Assembly (NCBI GenBank): GCA_026225015.1
Contig: JAMFRY010000121.1
Span: 1 to 22,110, forward strand
Reading direction: 5' to 3'
Length of the DNA stretch: 22,110 nucleotides
Origin: Alphaproteobacteria bacterium
GTDB lineage: Bacteria; Pseudomonadota; Alphaproteobacteria; Acetobacterales; Acetobacteraceae
Positions 14,544-22,110 of this stretch are shown here, in pieces. A program made the position numbers and the translations under genes. The notes below the pieces were generated by a model. The model was not told the origin of the DNA and searched no databases. It saw nothing but the letters and a program-made list of their open reading frames with translations. Position 1 is the stretch's first letter, and every line of letters begins with the position of its first letter.

Positions 14544-15947
14544 ATGAAGCGGCAGGTTGCCCTGCTGGCGTTGACGCTGCTGAGCGGTTGCGGCCTGCAT
14601 GCGGCGCCACCCTTGCGACTTGCCATGCCGCCGCATTTCAGCAACCCGATTGCGCCGGCGCGGCCGCCGGTCGATCTCGCCAGCTACTGGACCGGCTTCG
14701 GCGACCCGGCGCTCAACCGGCTCGTCGCCGAGGCCATTGCACATAACTATACGATTCAAGCGGCGCGAGACCGTATCGCCGCCGCCGCCGCCACCGGCAG
14801 CGGCGCCGATGCCACGCTACTCCCCGATCTCGGCGCCATCGGCTCAGCGCAGGAGGGTACGCTCTCCGGTGTCGGCAAACCACTCCCCGGCGCCTCGGCG
14901 GCCAGGCTGAGCGGTTTGGCCAGCCTCGACCTGACCTGGACGCTGCCGCTCTTCGGCCGGCTTTCCGCCACCCATCAGGGCGCCGCCAGCCTGCTGGATG
15001 TCGCCGTTGCCGCGCGCCAAACTGCCCAGGTCGAAATCGTCGGGCAATTGGCCATTGCTTATATCACCCTGCGCGCCGACCAGCAGCAGCAACGCCTGCT
15101 GCTGGCCGAGCTGGCCGCTTCCCGCCACATTGTAGGTCTGGTCAATATCCAGGCCACGGCCGGCATTGCCAGCGATCTCGATGTCGCGCGCGCCCAGAAC
15201 CATACCGACGAGCTCTCCCTCCGGCAGCCCGGCGTAGGGCTCGCCATCATCACGGATATGCTTCGCCTGGCCGCTTTGCAGGGCCAACTGGCGCCGGATG
15301 CAAGCCTTCGCATCTCAGCCCCCCTGCCCGCCGCCCCGCCGGCGCCGCAAGTGGTGCCGGCAGACCTGTTGCGCCTGCGCCCGCAAATCATCGCGGCGGA
15401 GGCGGATGTCGCCAGCAACGCCGCCAATCTTGGGCTAGCCAATGCCGATCTCTATCCGCAACTCACCCTTGGCGGTTCGATCTCCGTGCTCTCCGGCGCC
15501 AGCATTCTCAACCCGCTGACCTCGGCCAAGCTGCCTGGCACATTGGCTTTTTTCCAAGGCGGTCCGGGGCTTACGGTCCCCTTGCTGGATTGGGGGCAGC
15601 GCTTCGACAGCGCGCGCGCCGCGCAAGCCGGGCTGGCCGCCAGCATCGAGGAATATCACGAGGCCGTGGTCGAGGGCGTGATCGCCGTCGATACCGCGCT
15701 GGCCGGCATTTCCGCGGCGCGCGAGGAGGTCGCGGCGGCCGCCCGGGAGCAGCAATCGGCGCTGCGCGCGCTGAACTCGGCGCAAATCCTCTTTGGCCAC
15801 GGGCTGACCAGCCTTTCGGACCTGCTGGATGCCGAACAGGCGCGGGAGAAGGCGGATATGGACGCGACTTCCGCCGCCACCGCCGCCGATACCGCGACGA
15901 TCAACCTCTATGCCGAAATCGGCGGCGGCGCGCTGGGCAGGTCTTAG
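14544..15947 (+). CDS. RND outer-membrane channel lipoprotein (NodT/OprM-type, TolC superfamily)
   Basis: This 467-residue outer-membrane factor has a lipoprotein signal M-K-R-Q-V-A-L-L-A-L-T-L-L-S-G-C16, with Cys16 as the lipidation site. Two OEP repeats follow (about 45-240 and 270-455). Typical elements are Y-W-T-G-F-G-D-P-A-L-N-R-L near the start, P-L-F-G-R in the first repeat and V-P-L-L-D-W-G-Q-R in the second. It completes the tripartite pump with the two preceding genes. The ATG lies 11 nt after the RND stop; a four-codon frame (14529-14543) fills the junction, overlapping the pump stop as ATGA and ending in TAG directly against this ATG. Confidence 0.93.
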   Translation: MKRQVALLALTLLSGCGLHAAPPLRLAMPPHFSNPIAPARPPVDLASYWTGFGDPALNRLVAEAIAHNYTIQAARDRIAAAAATGSGADATLLPDLGAIGSAQEGTLSGVGKPLPGASAARLSGLASLDLTWTLPLFGRLSATHQGAASLLDVAVAARQTAQVEIVGQLAIAYITLRADQQQQRLLLAELAASRHIVGLVNIQATAGIASDLDVARAQNHTDELSLRQPGVGLAIITDMLRLAALQGQLAPDASLRISAPLPAAPPAPQVVPADLLRLRPQIIAAEADVASNAANLGLANADLYPQLTLGGSISVLSGASILNPLTSAKLPGTLAFFQGGPGLTVPLLDWGQRFDSARAAQAGLAASIEEYHEAVVEGVIAVDTALAGISAAREEVAAAAREQQSALRALNSAQILFGHGLTSLSDLLDAEQAREKADMDATSAATAADTATINLYAEIGGGALGRS

Positions 15948-16010
15948 GCATGGTACGCTTGAGCAGCGCATTCACGCGGCCCAAACTCGCTGCCGCCTGC
16001 TTTGCTTAAC

Positions 16011-18203
16011 GTGTTGCTCGGCCTGGGCCAGCTCACGCGCCTGGTCTGGCGCGCCGCCCGCCTGCGCGTGCCGGCGCCGCTCAGCCTGGCGGCGCGGCTG
16101 GAAAACCTGCCCTTGCAGGACGCGCCGATTGCAGCGCCCGTGGAAATCCGCTGGAGCGCGCAGGCGATTCCCTTCATTACCGCGGCGAACCTCGCCGATC
16201 TCGCCACCGGTCTCGGCGTCGTGCACGCGCATCTGCGGCTCGGCCAGATGGAGCTGCTGCGCCGCATCGCGCAGGGGCGGATTTGCGAGATGATTGGCCG
16301 GGCCGGACTTGATGCAGACATCGCGTTGCGGACAATTGATCTCGGCCGCATGGTGCCGGAAATTATCGCCAGCCTGCCGGACGCGACTCGCCTCTGGGCG
16401 AACGGGTTTCTCGCTGGGGTCAACCATGTCATTCGCCATTCCCCCGCGCTGCCGCCCGAACACGCATTGCTCGGTTTCGACCGCACGCTTTGGACGCTTG
16501 ATGACCTCGTCACCCTGGGACGGCTCACCGCTGCGGATATGACCTGGATGCTGTCTACGAAACTATTGAAATTCCGGGCCGGGATGGACCCCACAGCATG
16601 GTCGGCGCTCTGGCCCGAATTGGCCGCCAGCGGCGCGCCCAATCCGGCGGGCAAGCTGGCTGCCCCGCTATCGGCATTGGCGCGCGGCAGCAACTCGGCC
16701 GCCATTGCCGCATCCCGCAGCGCCTCCGGCGGTGCGATGATTGCCTCCGACCCGCATGTCGGGCTGATGCTGCCCAGCACCTGGCTCGCCTGCGGCCTGG
16801 CGGCGCCCGGCTTCACCGCCGCCGGGCTGATGATCCCGGGCGTGCCTTATGTCGCGATCGGTCGCAACGAAAAAATTGCCTGGGGTGCGACCAATCTGCA
16901 CGCCGCCAGCTCCGCCTTTGTCGATTTAACCGCCGAGCCTGCCAGCGCCTTTACCGATCGCGAGGTGGAGATTGCCGTGCGCGGCGGCGCCAGCCAGCGG
17001 GCCAGGCTGCGCGAGAGCCGGTTCGGGCCGGTGATTTCCGACATCAAGCTGTTGGGCCTGCCGCACCCCACCGCCCTTGCCTGGGCCGGGCACCGCGCGA
17101 GCGACGAGCTGAGCGCGATGCTGGCGCTGAACCGCGCCGGCAATTTTACCGAGTTTCAGCACGCGCTCCGGGGCTTCGCGGTGCAGGGCTACAGCTTCAC
17201 CTACGCGGATGTGGCCGGCCAGGTGGGTCTGGTGCGCGCCGGCCACGTGCCATACCGCGCAAAGCTGCCGCCGGACCTTCTGGAACAAGGGGAGGTGATG
17301 GACCGGCTCGTCAACCTCGCGGAAACCAAGGCGGTTTTCGCGCCGCCGAAGGATTTCGTCGTCTCCGCCAATGAAGACCCGCAAACGCAGATATTGGCCG
17401 GTTTTTTCTTCGCCCCGATGGACCGTGCCGCACGGCTGGCGCAGTTGCTCGACCGGCATGAAATCACCCCGGCGGACATGATGGCGCTGCAGGTCGATAC
17501 CTCATCCATGCCCGCTTTGGCGTTGCGCGATGCGCTGGCGGAGCGCGCCGCGGCGCTGCGCATCACGCTGCCTTCGGCGTTTCTTGGCTGGGACGGCGCC
17601 TATGCGCTGCATTCCGCCGGCGCGCTGGCCTTCGAGGCGGTGCTGGGCGAGACAATGCGAACACTGTTCGGCGCCCAGGAGTTGGCGCCGCTGCTGGCGG
17701 TTTGGACCAGCCGGAAGCTGCTCGGCTCCCGGCTGCTGGCCGCGCCCGACGCCGCGCTGCGCCCGGCTTTGGCCCGCGCCGCACGGCGGGCGCGCAAAAT
17801 CCTGGCGCGGCATGGCAGCTGGGGCGAGGCGCATCGGCTACTGCTCGCCCATCCGCTCGCCCGGCTGCCCTTGATCGGCGCGAAATTCGGCAAATTCAGC
17901 TTCGGCGTGCCCGGTTCCAACGACACGCTCTATAAAACCGGCCATGATCTGGTGCCGCGACACGGCCGTCATCGCGTGACCTATGGCGCCTCCGCCCGGC
18001 ACTTCGCCGATTGCGCCGACCCGGACAGCAATTTTGTCGTCATTCTGGGCGGCCAGGATGGCTGGATCGGCAGCATCAATGCGGCGGACCAGATTCCGCT
18101 TTGGCGCGCCAACGCCTATTTGGAGCTGCCGCTCTCCCAGACGCGCAGAGCGAAGGCGTTTCCGAACCGGTTGGTGCTGAGCCCCAGGATTTCGCCGATT
18201 TGA
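16011..18203 (+). CDS. Penicillin acylase family (Ntn hydrolase) amidase
   Basis: This protein of about 730 residues resembles penicillin G, AHL and PvdQ-type acylases, which hydrolyse amide bonds to acyl groups. The autoprocessing site is seen as R-G-S227-N-S: cleavage before Ser227 would leave an alpha chain of about 226 residues and a beta chain with an N-terminal Ser nucleophile. The beta chain also has S-D-P-H-V-G and G-R-N-E-K-I-A-W-G-A-T-N, family landmarks. No ATG is available: the frame opens after a stop at 15960 and offers TTG 16002, GTG 16011 and TTG 16014, none with a good Shine-Dalgarno. The N-terminus is weakly hydrophobic with several Arg and no clear signal-peptidase site, so periplasmic location is uncertain. 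As the last gene of the operon it could remove an N-acyl group from the product, as PvdQ does for pyoverdine. Confidence 0.88.
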   Translation: MLLGLGQLTRLVWRAARLRVPAPLSLAARLENLPLQDAPIAAPVEIRWSAQAIPFITAANLADLATGLGVVHAHLRLGQMELLRRIAQGRICEMIGRAGLDADIALRTIDLGRMVPEIIASLPDATRLWANGFLAGVNHVIRHSPALPPEHALLGFDRTLWTLDDLVTLGRLTAADMTWMLSTKLLKFRAGMDPTAWSALWPELAASGAPNPAGKLAAPLSALARGSNSAAIAASRSASGGAMIASDPHVGLMLPSTWLACGLAAPGFTAAGLMIPGVPYVAIGRNEKIAWGATNLHAASSAFVDLTAEPASAFTDREVEIAVRGGASQRARLRESRFGPVISDIKLLGLPHPTALAWAGHRASDELSAMLALNRAGNFTEFQHALRGFAVQGYSFTYADVAGQVGLVRAGHVPYRAKLPPDLLEQGEVMDRLVNLAETKAVFAPPKDFVVSANEDPQTQILAGFFFAPMDRAARLAQLLDRHEITPADMMALQVDTSSMPALALRDALAERAAALRITLPSAFLGWDGAYALHSAGALAFEAVLGETMRTLFGAQELAPLLAVWTSRKLLGSRLLAAPDAALRPALARAARRARKILARHGSWGEAHRLLLAHPLARLPLIGAKFGKFSFGVPGSNDTLYKTGHDLVPRHGRHRVTYGASARHFADCADPDSNFVVILGGQDGWIGSINAADQIPLWRANAYLELPLSQTRRAKAFPNRLVLSPRISPI

Positions 18204-18272
18204 GCGCAAGAGACAGAGTTTTTCGCGCGCATTTGCGGCATAAGGCAAAGGCGTTCTAACGGAGAGATGCCG

Positions 18273-19379
18273 ATGAATTGCGTTACCGCCATCCGCCACC
18301 GCCAAATCCCGCCCGCATCGCAGGACCCGCGCTGGGAGCGCATCCTGCGGCGCGACAAAACCGCCGATGGGAAATTCTGGTATTCCGTCGCCAGTACGGG
18401 CGTCTATTGCCGGCCTTCATGCCCGTCACGGGCCTGCAATCCAAAAAACGTCGCCATCCACGACACGCTGGAAGCGGCGAAGGCCACCGGTTGCCGCGCC
18501 TGCCTGCGTTGCCGGCCGGATGACAGTTCACCCGCTACCGCGATCGTCGCCCGATCTTGCCGTTTGATCGAGGCTTCGGAAACAGCGCTTAGCCTGAAAG
18601 AATTGGCGGCCGCCGCCGGTTTGAGTCCGTTTCATTTTCACCGCCTGTTCAAGGCGGGAACCGGCGTGACGCCAAAGGCCTACGCCGCCGCGCATCGCGC
18701 CGCCCGGCTGCGCGAGAACCTCTCCAGGCGCCAGACCATTACGCAGGCGATTTACGATGCCGGGTTCAACTCAAGCGGCAGCTTCTACGCCGATTCCGGC
18801 GCCCGGCTCGGCATGACCCCGAAAGCATTCCGCGCCGGCGGAATGAAGGAAACGCTGCGCTTTGCCACCGGCGCCTGTTCGCTTGGGCCGATCCTGGTGG
18901 CATCCAGCGCGAAAGGGATCGCAGCCATTCTGCTCGGCGGCGATCCGGCAGGGCTGATCCGCGATTTGCAGGATCGTTTTCCAATGGCGGTGTTGATCGG
19001 TGGCGATGCGGGGTATGAGGCTATGGTCGCGAGGGTAGTCGGCATGGTGGATGCCGGGCAACCGGCCGGCGATCTGCCGCTCGATATTCGCGGCACAGCA
19101 TTTCAACAGCGCGTCTGGCAGAGCTTGACGGAAATCCCGGCCGGCAAAACCGCGAGCTATGCCGAGATCGCCGCGCGTATCGGGGCGCCGAAGGCGGTCC
19201 GCGCGGTGGCGGGCGCCTGCGCCGCCAACAAGCTCGCCGTCGCCATCCCGTGCCATCGGGTGGTGCGCCAAGACGGCACGATTTCAGGCTATCGCTGGGG
19301 CGTGGCCGCCAAGCGCCGGCTCCTTGACGCTGAAGGGGCCGATTATTTCGGAAAATTCATTCCTGAATTGGAACCGTGA
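18273..19379 (+). CDS. ada: Ada: bifunctional methyl-DNA repair protein and transcriptional activator
   Basis: This 368-residue protein contains all Ada modules. The N-terminal zinc domain has C46, C50, C77 and C80, with the same spacing as E. coli C38, C42, C69 and C72; C46 would take methyl groups from phosphotriesters. An AraC-type HTH region (about 90-185) contains L-S-P-F-H-F-H-R-L-F-K. The C-terminal O6-methylguanine methyltransferase has I-P-C329-H-R-V-V when numbered from the ATG at 18267 (C327 from 18273). ATG 18273 is preferred because GGAGA (18261-18265) is then correctly spaced; ATG 18267 would be too close to it. It repairs alkylated DNA and activates its own regulon. It follows the acylase by about 70 bp on the same strand, but nothing ties it functionally to the NRPS operon. 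I saw no convincing Ada box upstream. Confidence 0.95.
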   Translation: MNCVTAIRHRQIPPASQDPRWERILRRDKTADGKFWYSVASTGVYCRPSCPSRACNPKNVAIHDTLEAAKATGCRACLRCRPDDSSPATAIVARSCRLIEASETALSLKELAAAAGLSPFHFHRLFKAGTGVTPKAYAAAHRAARLRENLSRRQTITQAIYDAGFNSSGSFYADSGARLGMTPKAFRAGGMKETLRFATGACSLGPILVASSAKGIAAILLGGDPAGLIRDLQDRFPMAVLIGGDAGYEAMVARVVGMVDAGQPAGDLPLDIRGTAFQQRVWQSLTEIPAGKTASYAEIAARIGAPKAVRAVAGACAANKLAVAIPCHRVVRQDGTISGYRWGVAAKRRLLDAEGADYFGKFIPELEP

Positions 19380-20415
19380 TCTCATCATAGCGGTTAAGCT
19401 TGTATACCGATAGTGAAACAATCCAGGCAAGGGAAAAAATTCCGATAATGCCACAGCCGATATATCCAAACACGGCATCCCCGTTCAACAACGCAACCTT
19501 ACCCCAGAATGGGCCGGCCAGATTAAACTCGCCCTGGATCAGCCCCAGAACTTCCAGGCCGCCGATCGCCACCGCCACCAGCACCGAGACCGCCGTGATC
19601 GTGATGTTGTAAAACAGCTTGCGCACCGGCTTCATGAAGGCCCAGCCATAGGCTCCCAGCATCAGCACCGAATCCGTGGTATCGATCAGCGCCATTGCGG
19701 CGGTGAACAAGGCCGGAAAGATCATGATCGACCAGACGGGCAAACCCTTGGAGGCCGCGGCTGCGGAAATTCCGAGCAGCCCCACCTCCGTTGCTGTATC
19801 GAAGCCCAGGCCGAACAAAAAGCCGACGAAATACATCTGCCAGTCATGGTTAACGAGGTTGAACACCCCCCGGAACAAACGCGCATAAATGCCGCGTTTG
19901 GCGAGCAGGAGGTTGAGGTCACCGTCTGAAAACCCGCCGCCCGCTTTCACCCTCCGGAAGGTGGCGATCAGTGAGCGCAGGATCGCCAGATTTACGATTG
20001 CGATCGCGAGCAGGAAAATGCCGGAAACGGAAGTCCCGAAAATGCCGCCCCAGCTCGCCAGCGCGCCGAATTTGCCTTTGATCGCAAGTGTTGTAGCGGC
20101 CACCGCGGCGGAAAGCCCAAATACGATGGTGGAATGGCCGAGCGAGAAGAACAGCCCCACGCCGACCGGGCGTTGTCCCCGCTGCATCAGCTCGCGGGTT
20201 ACGTTATCGATAGCGGCGATATGGTCGGCATCCACCGCATGGCGCAACCCAAAACCATAGGCCAGAAACGAGGTGCCAAGGAGCAGCGGGTAGTGGTGGA
20301 ACACCACCACCGCGGCGGCCCAGATGCAAATATTGGCTAGCCCGAGAAACAGATAGATACCGGCAATGCGCCTCCCCGTCTTGCCCTCAATGCATCGCCT
20401 CAGCGCTGCCAGCAT
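19357..20415 (-). CDS. NicT/HoxN-family nickel/cobalt permease
   Basis: This 352-residue integral membrane permease has about eight hydrophobic segments. The family signature H-x4-D-H is seen as R-H59-A-V-D-A-D64-H65-I in the second segment, with G-L-G-F-D-T-A-T-E-V further on. HoxN, NicT and NixA take up Ni2+ and/or Co2+ for metalloenzymes such as urease, hydrogenase or cobalamin enzymes; metal preference cannot be read here. An ATG at 20472 would extend the N-terminus by 19 hydrophilic residues, but the ATG at 20415 has an excellent GGGAG at 7-nt spacing and leaves a family-like start. Its 3' end overlaps the end of ada by 23 bp in convergent orientation. It has no evident connection with the NRPS cluster. 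Confidence 0.93.
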   Translation of the reverse strand: MLAALRRCIEGKTGRRIAGIYLFLGLANICIWAAAVVVFHHYPLLLGTSFLAYGFGLRHAVDADHIAAIDNVTRELMQRGQRPVGVGLFFSLGHSTIVFGLSAAVAATTLAIKGKFGALASWGGIFGTSVSGIFLLAIAIVNLAILRSLIATFRRVKAGGGFSDGDLNLLLAKRGIYARLFRGVFNLVNHDWQMYFVGFLFGLGFDTATEVGLLGISAAAASKGLPVWSIMIFPALFTAAMALIDTTDSVLMLGAYGWAFMKPVRKLFYNITITAVSVLVAVAIGGLEVLGLIQGEFNLAGPFWGKVALLNGDAVFGYIGCGIIGIFSLAWIVSLSVYKLNRYDEITVPIQE

Positions 20416-20421
20416 CAGCCG

Positions 20422-20430
20422 TCTCCCTTT
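20422..20430 (-). promoter_or_regulatory. Shine-Dalgarno deciding the NicT start
   Basis: On the minus strand AAAGGGAGA precedes the ATG at 20415, with 7 nt between GGGAG and the ATG. This supports that start over the upstream ATG at 20472. Confidence 0.7.
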
Positions 20431-20515
20431 TTGCCCGGATAAGTTCGTTTGACCAGGCGCAGGCCACGACATAGCGCCCTTGGAACCGCTACTAACATAG
20501 GCTTTTCAGTCACCG

Positions 20516-20574
20516 TGCCTGCGATGGCGGCGTAGGCAGCGTCAAACGATAAAGTTTTAGTGCCGCTTTTATCG
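20516..20574. repeat. Two inverted repeats between flippase and NicT genes
   Basis: TGCCTGCG (20516-20523) pairs with CGTAGGCA (20531-20538) across a 7-nt loop with one G-U wobble in plus-strand RNA. CGATAAA (20547-20553) pairs perfectly with TTTATCG (20568-20574) across 14 nt. Neither is followed by a clear U-run in the flippase/NicT direction. They could be an operator before the metal permease or a weak end to the flippase transcript. They do not match the NikR operator or a B12-box pattern that I know. Confidence 0.3.
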
Positions 20575-20598
20575 AAACATCAGCCAGTTGCTTTCTTC

Positions 20599-22065
20599 CT
20601 ACAAGAAGGTGGGCTCCACTGGGAGCGGCCCCAGCAATGCCTGATGCAACTGCCGGGTCATCACCCATACCCGCTTGGGCGCGCCCAGCAGCATCACCCC
20701 GGCGAAGCCCGCAACTGCGACGGCGATGCCGATCAATAGCTGCCATGCGAGACTGTCGCCGGAAATTTCCGCCAGCGCCGCATAGCTCAATACCCGCGCC
20801 GCCAGCAGCGCGATGAACGGCAGCAGCAACAGGCGCAGCAGCGGTTTCACCGGCTGGCGCAAGCCCGCCTTCAATGCCGGGGCAAGCATCAGGACTGAGA
20901 GCACGCCCCGTCCCGCGAGCGCGCAGGCGAGCGCCGTCAGTCCGGCGGGCGCCGCCAGCCAGACCGTGAGCAGAATAATCGCGGCATTGCCCAAAGCGAA
21001 GCGCCAGACCAGTTTCGTCCGCCCGGCGGCGGTCAGCAGCGGGTTGATCACGCCGTAAAAAGCAATAACCGGCGCCATCAGAGTGAGGACCGCGAAAACC
21101 GGCGCCGCCTGCGCCCAGCGCGGGCCGAACATCAGCAAAATGAGTGGCTTGGCGACTGCACCTGCGATGGCGGCAGAAAAAAACATCGTAACCGAAAGTA
21201 AATCCAGCAATTTCCGCACCGCTTCGTAATGCCGGGCCGGGTCTGTCCGCACCGCCACGAAAACCGGCAGAAATACCTTGCGCGCCGGCGTGAAGGCGAC
21301 TTCCTGCAGCACTTCGAGCAGCCTTTGCGCAATCCGAAACTGCCCGACATCGGTTATCGCCATTCGCAGGCCGATCAGCGCCACATAGCCGGTGATCGAA
21401 AAATAATCGATCAGGGCGGCCTGCATCAGGGGCAGGGAAAACCGGAAGGAATTCCGCAACACGCGCCAGCCCGGCGGCCAGGGCGGAACCCAGCGCGCCA
21501 CCCAGCAGGCGGTGATCGCATAAAACACAGTGCCGGCCAGCCGTTGATACACCAGCGCATCGACCCCGGCGCCGGCATAAGCGAAAGGCAACGCCACCAG
21601 CCCGCCGGTGATCGTGCTGCCCAGCGCCATCAGGCCAATCGCCCGGAACCGGAACTGGTTTTCCAGCCGCGCCGACGGCACCACCAGAAAACATGTTAGA
21701 AACACGTTCAATGCCAAGGTTTGCAGCACAAAACCCATCGCCGGGGCGTGATAGAGCCGGCCCATCGCGGGTGCTACCGCCAGCAATGCGCACCCCAGCA
21801 CCAAAGCCGCCAGCAATTGCGACCAGAACGCCCCGGCCTCCACTGCGTTATCGCCCGGCGCTGCCTGCACCTGTTCCGCGGCGCCGCCGAGCGCCACCAT
21901 CCGCGCCAGATCGGCGAGCGCGGAACCGATCGCCACCACGCCGACGGTAGAGGCCGGAATGGTACGGAGCAGGATGCCGAGAATAAGGAAACCAAAGCCG
22001 CGCTCGAACAGGACCGTGGCAAAGCTCCACGCCGCCCCCCGTGCCGCCCCGCGCGCCAGGTTCAT
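20599..22065 (-). CDS. Polysaccharide flippase (Wzx-like, MOP/MATE superfamily)
   Basis: This 488-residue polytopic membrane protein has about 12-14 hydrophobic segments and no large soluble domain. The N-terminus (G-A-A-W-S-F-A-T-V-L-F-E-R-G-F-G-F) and the R-A-I-G-L region are typical of the lipopolysaccharide/O-antigen translocases of the MOP superfamily, which flip lipid-linked oligosaccharides across the inner membrane. The ATG at 22065 is preceded by a weak GGGG. The 3' end is 183 bp from the NicT start on the same strand. No glycosyltransferase or polymerase gene lies next to it within the window. It might belong to an exopolysaccharide locus that also includes the SGNH-MBOAT pair, or it may act alone; a lipid-linked NRPS product is also conceivable but unsupported. 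Confidence 0.85.
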   Translation of the reverse strand: MNLARGAARGAAWSFATVLFERGFGFLILGILLRTIPASTVGVVAIGSALADLARMVALGGAAEQVQAAPGDNAVEAGAFWSQLLAALVLGCALLAVAPAMGRLYHAPAMGFVLQTLALNVFLTCFLVVPSARLENQFRFRAIGLMALGSTITGGLVALPFAYAGAGVDALVYQRLAGTVFYAITACWVARWVPPWPPGWRVLRNSFRFSLPLMQAALIDYFSITGYVALIGLRMAITDVGQFRIAQRLLEVLQEVAFTPARKVFLPVFVAVRTDPARHYEAVRKLLDLLSVTMFFSAAIAGAVAKPLILLMFGPRWAQAAPVFAVLTLMAPVIAFYGVINPLLTAAGRTKLVWRFALGNAAIILLTVWLAAPAGLTALACALAGRGVLSVLMLAPALKAGLRQPVKPLLRLLLLPFIALLAARVLSYAALAEISGDSLAWQLLIGIAVAVAGFAGVMLLGAPKRVWVMTRQLHQALLGPLPVEPTFL

Positions 22066-22110
22066 TGCAAAAGCCCCATTACCCCTGCTCTAACACTAAA
22101 ATTCATCGTC

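Noticed and set aside
13381..14610. 409-codon minus-strand ORF
   Set aside because: It is a GC-rich shadow of the RND pump coding sequence, rich in Gln/Arg/His with no coherent fold.
18204..18272. Ada box or terminator between acylase and ada
   Set aside because: No AAAGCGCA-like element or stem followed by a T-run was found; the AAAGGCG stretch is too far from the consensus.
1..22110. CRISPR array, tRNA/rRNA gene, insertion sequence or att site
   Set aside because: No regularly spaced repeats, tRNA cloverleaf, rRNA-like stretch, transposase motif or flanking direct repeats were seen. A covariance-model scan (Infernal/tRNAscan-SE) would settle this.

Overview
The window is GC-rich, densely packed Gram-negative DNA. 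Outer-membrane and periplasmic export components, together with protein styles typical of alphaproteobacteria, suggest an alphaproteobacterium, perhaps of the Acetobacteraceae. That placement is inferred from codon and protein character only. No rRNA, tRNA, CRISPR array, transposase or phage gene was recognised.

Layout. (1) Positions 1-2918, plus strand: the 3' part of an SGNH-type esterase/acyltransferase gene, an overlapping MBOAT O-acyltransferase, a 21-codon small ORF with a strong Shine-Dalgarno, and a VOC/glyoxalase-fold gene coupled to it. (2) Positions 2919-3488: a 570-bp, relatively AT-rich non-coding region with a good sigma70-type promoter (3332-3360), two adjacent perfect inverted repeats (3213-3246) and four copies of AACGAT/ATCGTT (3034-3117). 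(3) Positions 3489-18203, plus strand: one apparent operon of eight genes: a divergent MbtH-like protein, a four-domain NRPS (C-A-PCP-C), a GT1/MGT glycosyltransferase, a Sfp-type phosphopantetheinyl transferase, a tripartite RND efflux system (adaptor, pump, outer-membrane lipoprotein) and a penicillin-acylase-family Ntn hydrolase. (4) Position 18273 onward: a complete ada gene, convergent with a NicT/HoxN nickel/cobalt permease gene, then a MOP-family flippase gene on the minus strand.

How the genes may work together. The PPTase would load Ser1012 of the NRPS carrier domain. The adenylation domain reads DILQLGLIWK, which matches the glycine code. The first C domain must take a donor from outside the window, since no acyl/aryl ligase or free carrier protein is present. 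The last domain is a complete second C domain, with no thioesterase. The simplest reading is an acyl- or aryl-glycyl unit released onto an amine or alcohol, glycosylated, exported by the RND system and possibly deacylated by the acylase. Glycosylation, VOC protein, efflux pump and acylase together resemble a self-protection/prodrug arrangement. I do not recognise this combination as a described pathway, so the product and the prodrug idea are inference. Two 12-bp, 4-codon Gly/Ser/Phe-rich tandem repeats in neighbouring genes (PPTase tail and RND adaptor) and a series of tiny coupling ORFs at gene junctions are further unusual structural features.
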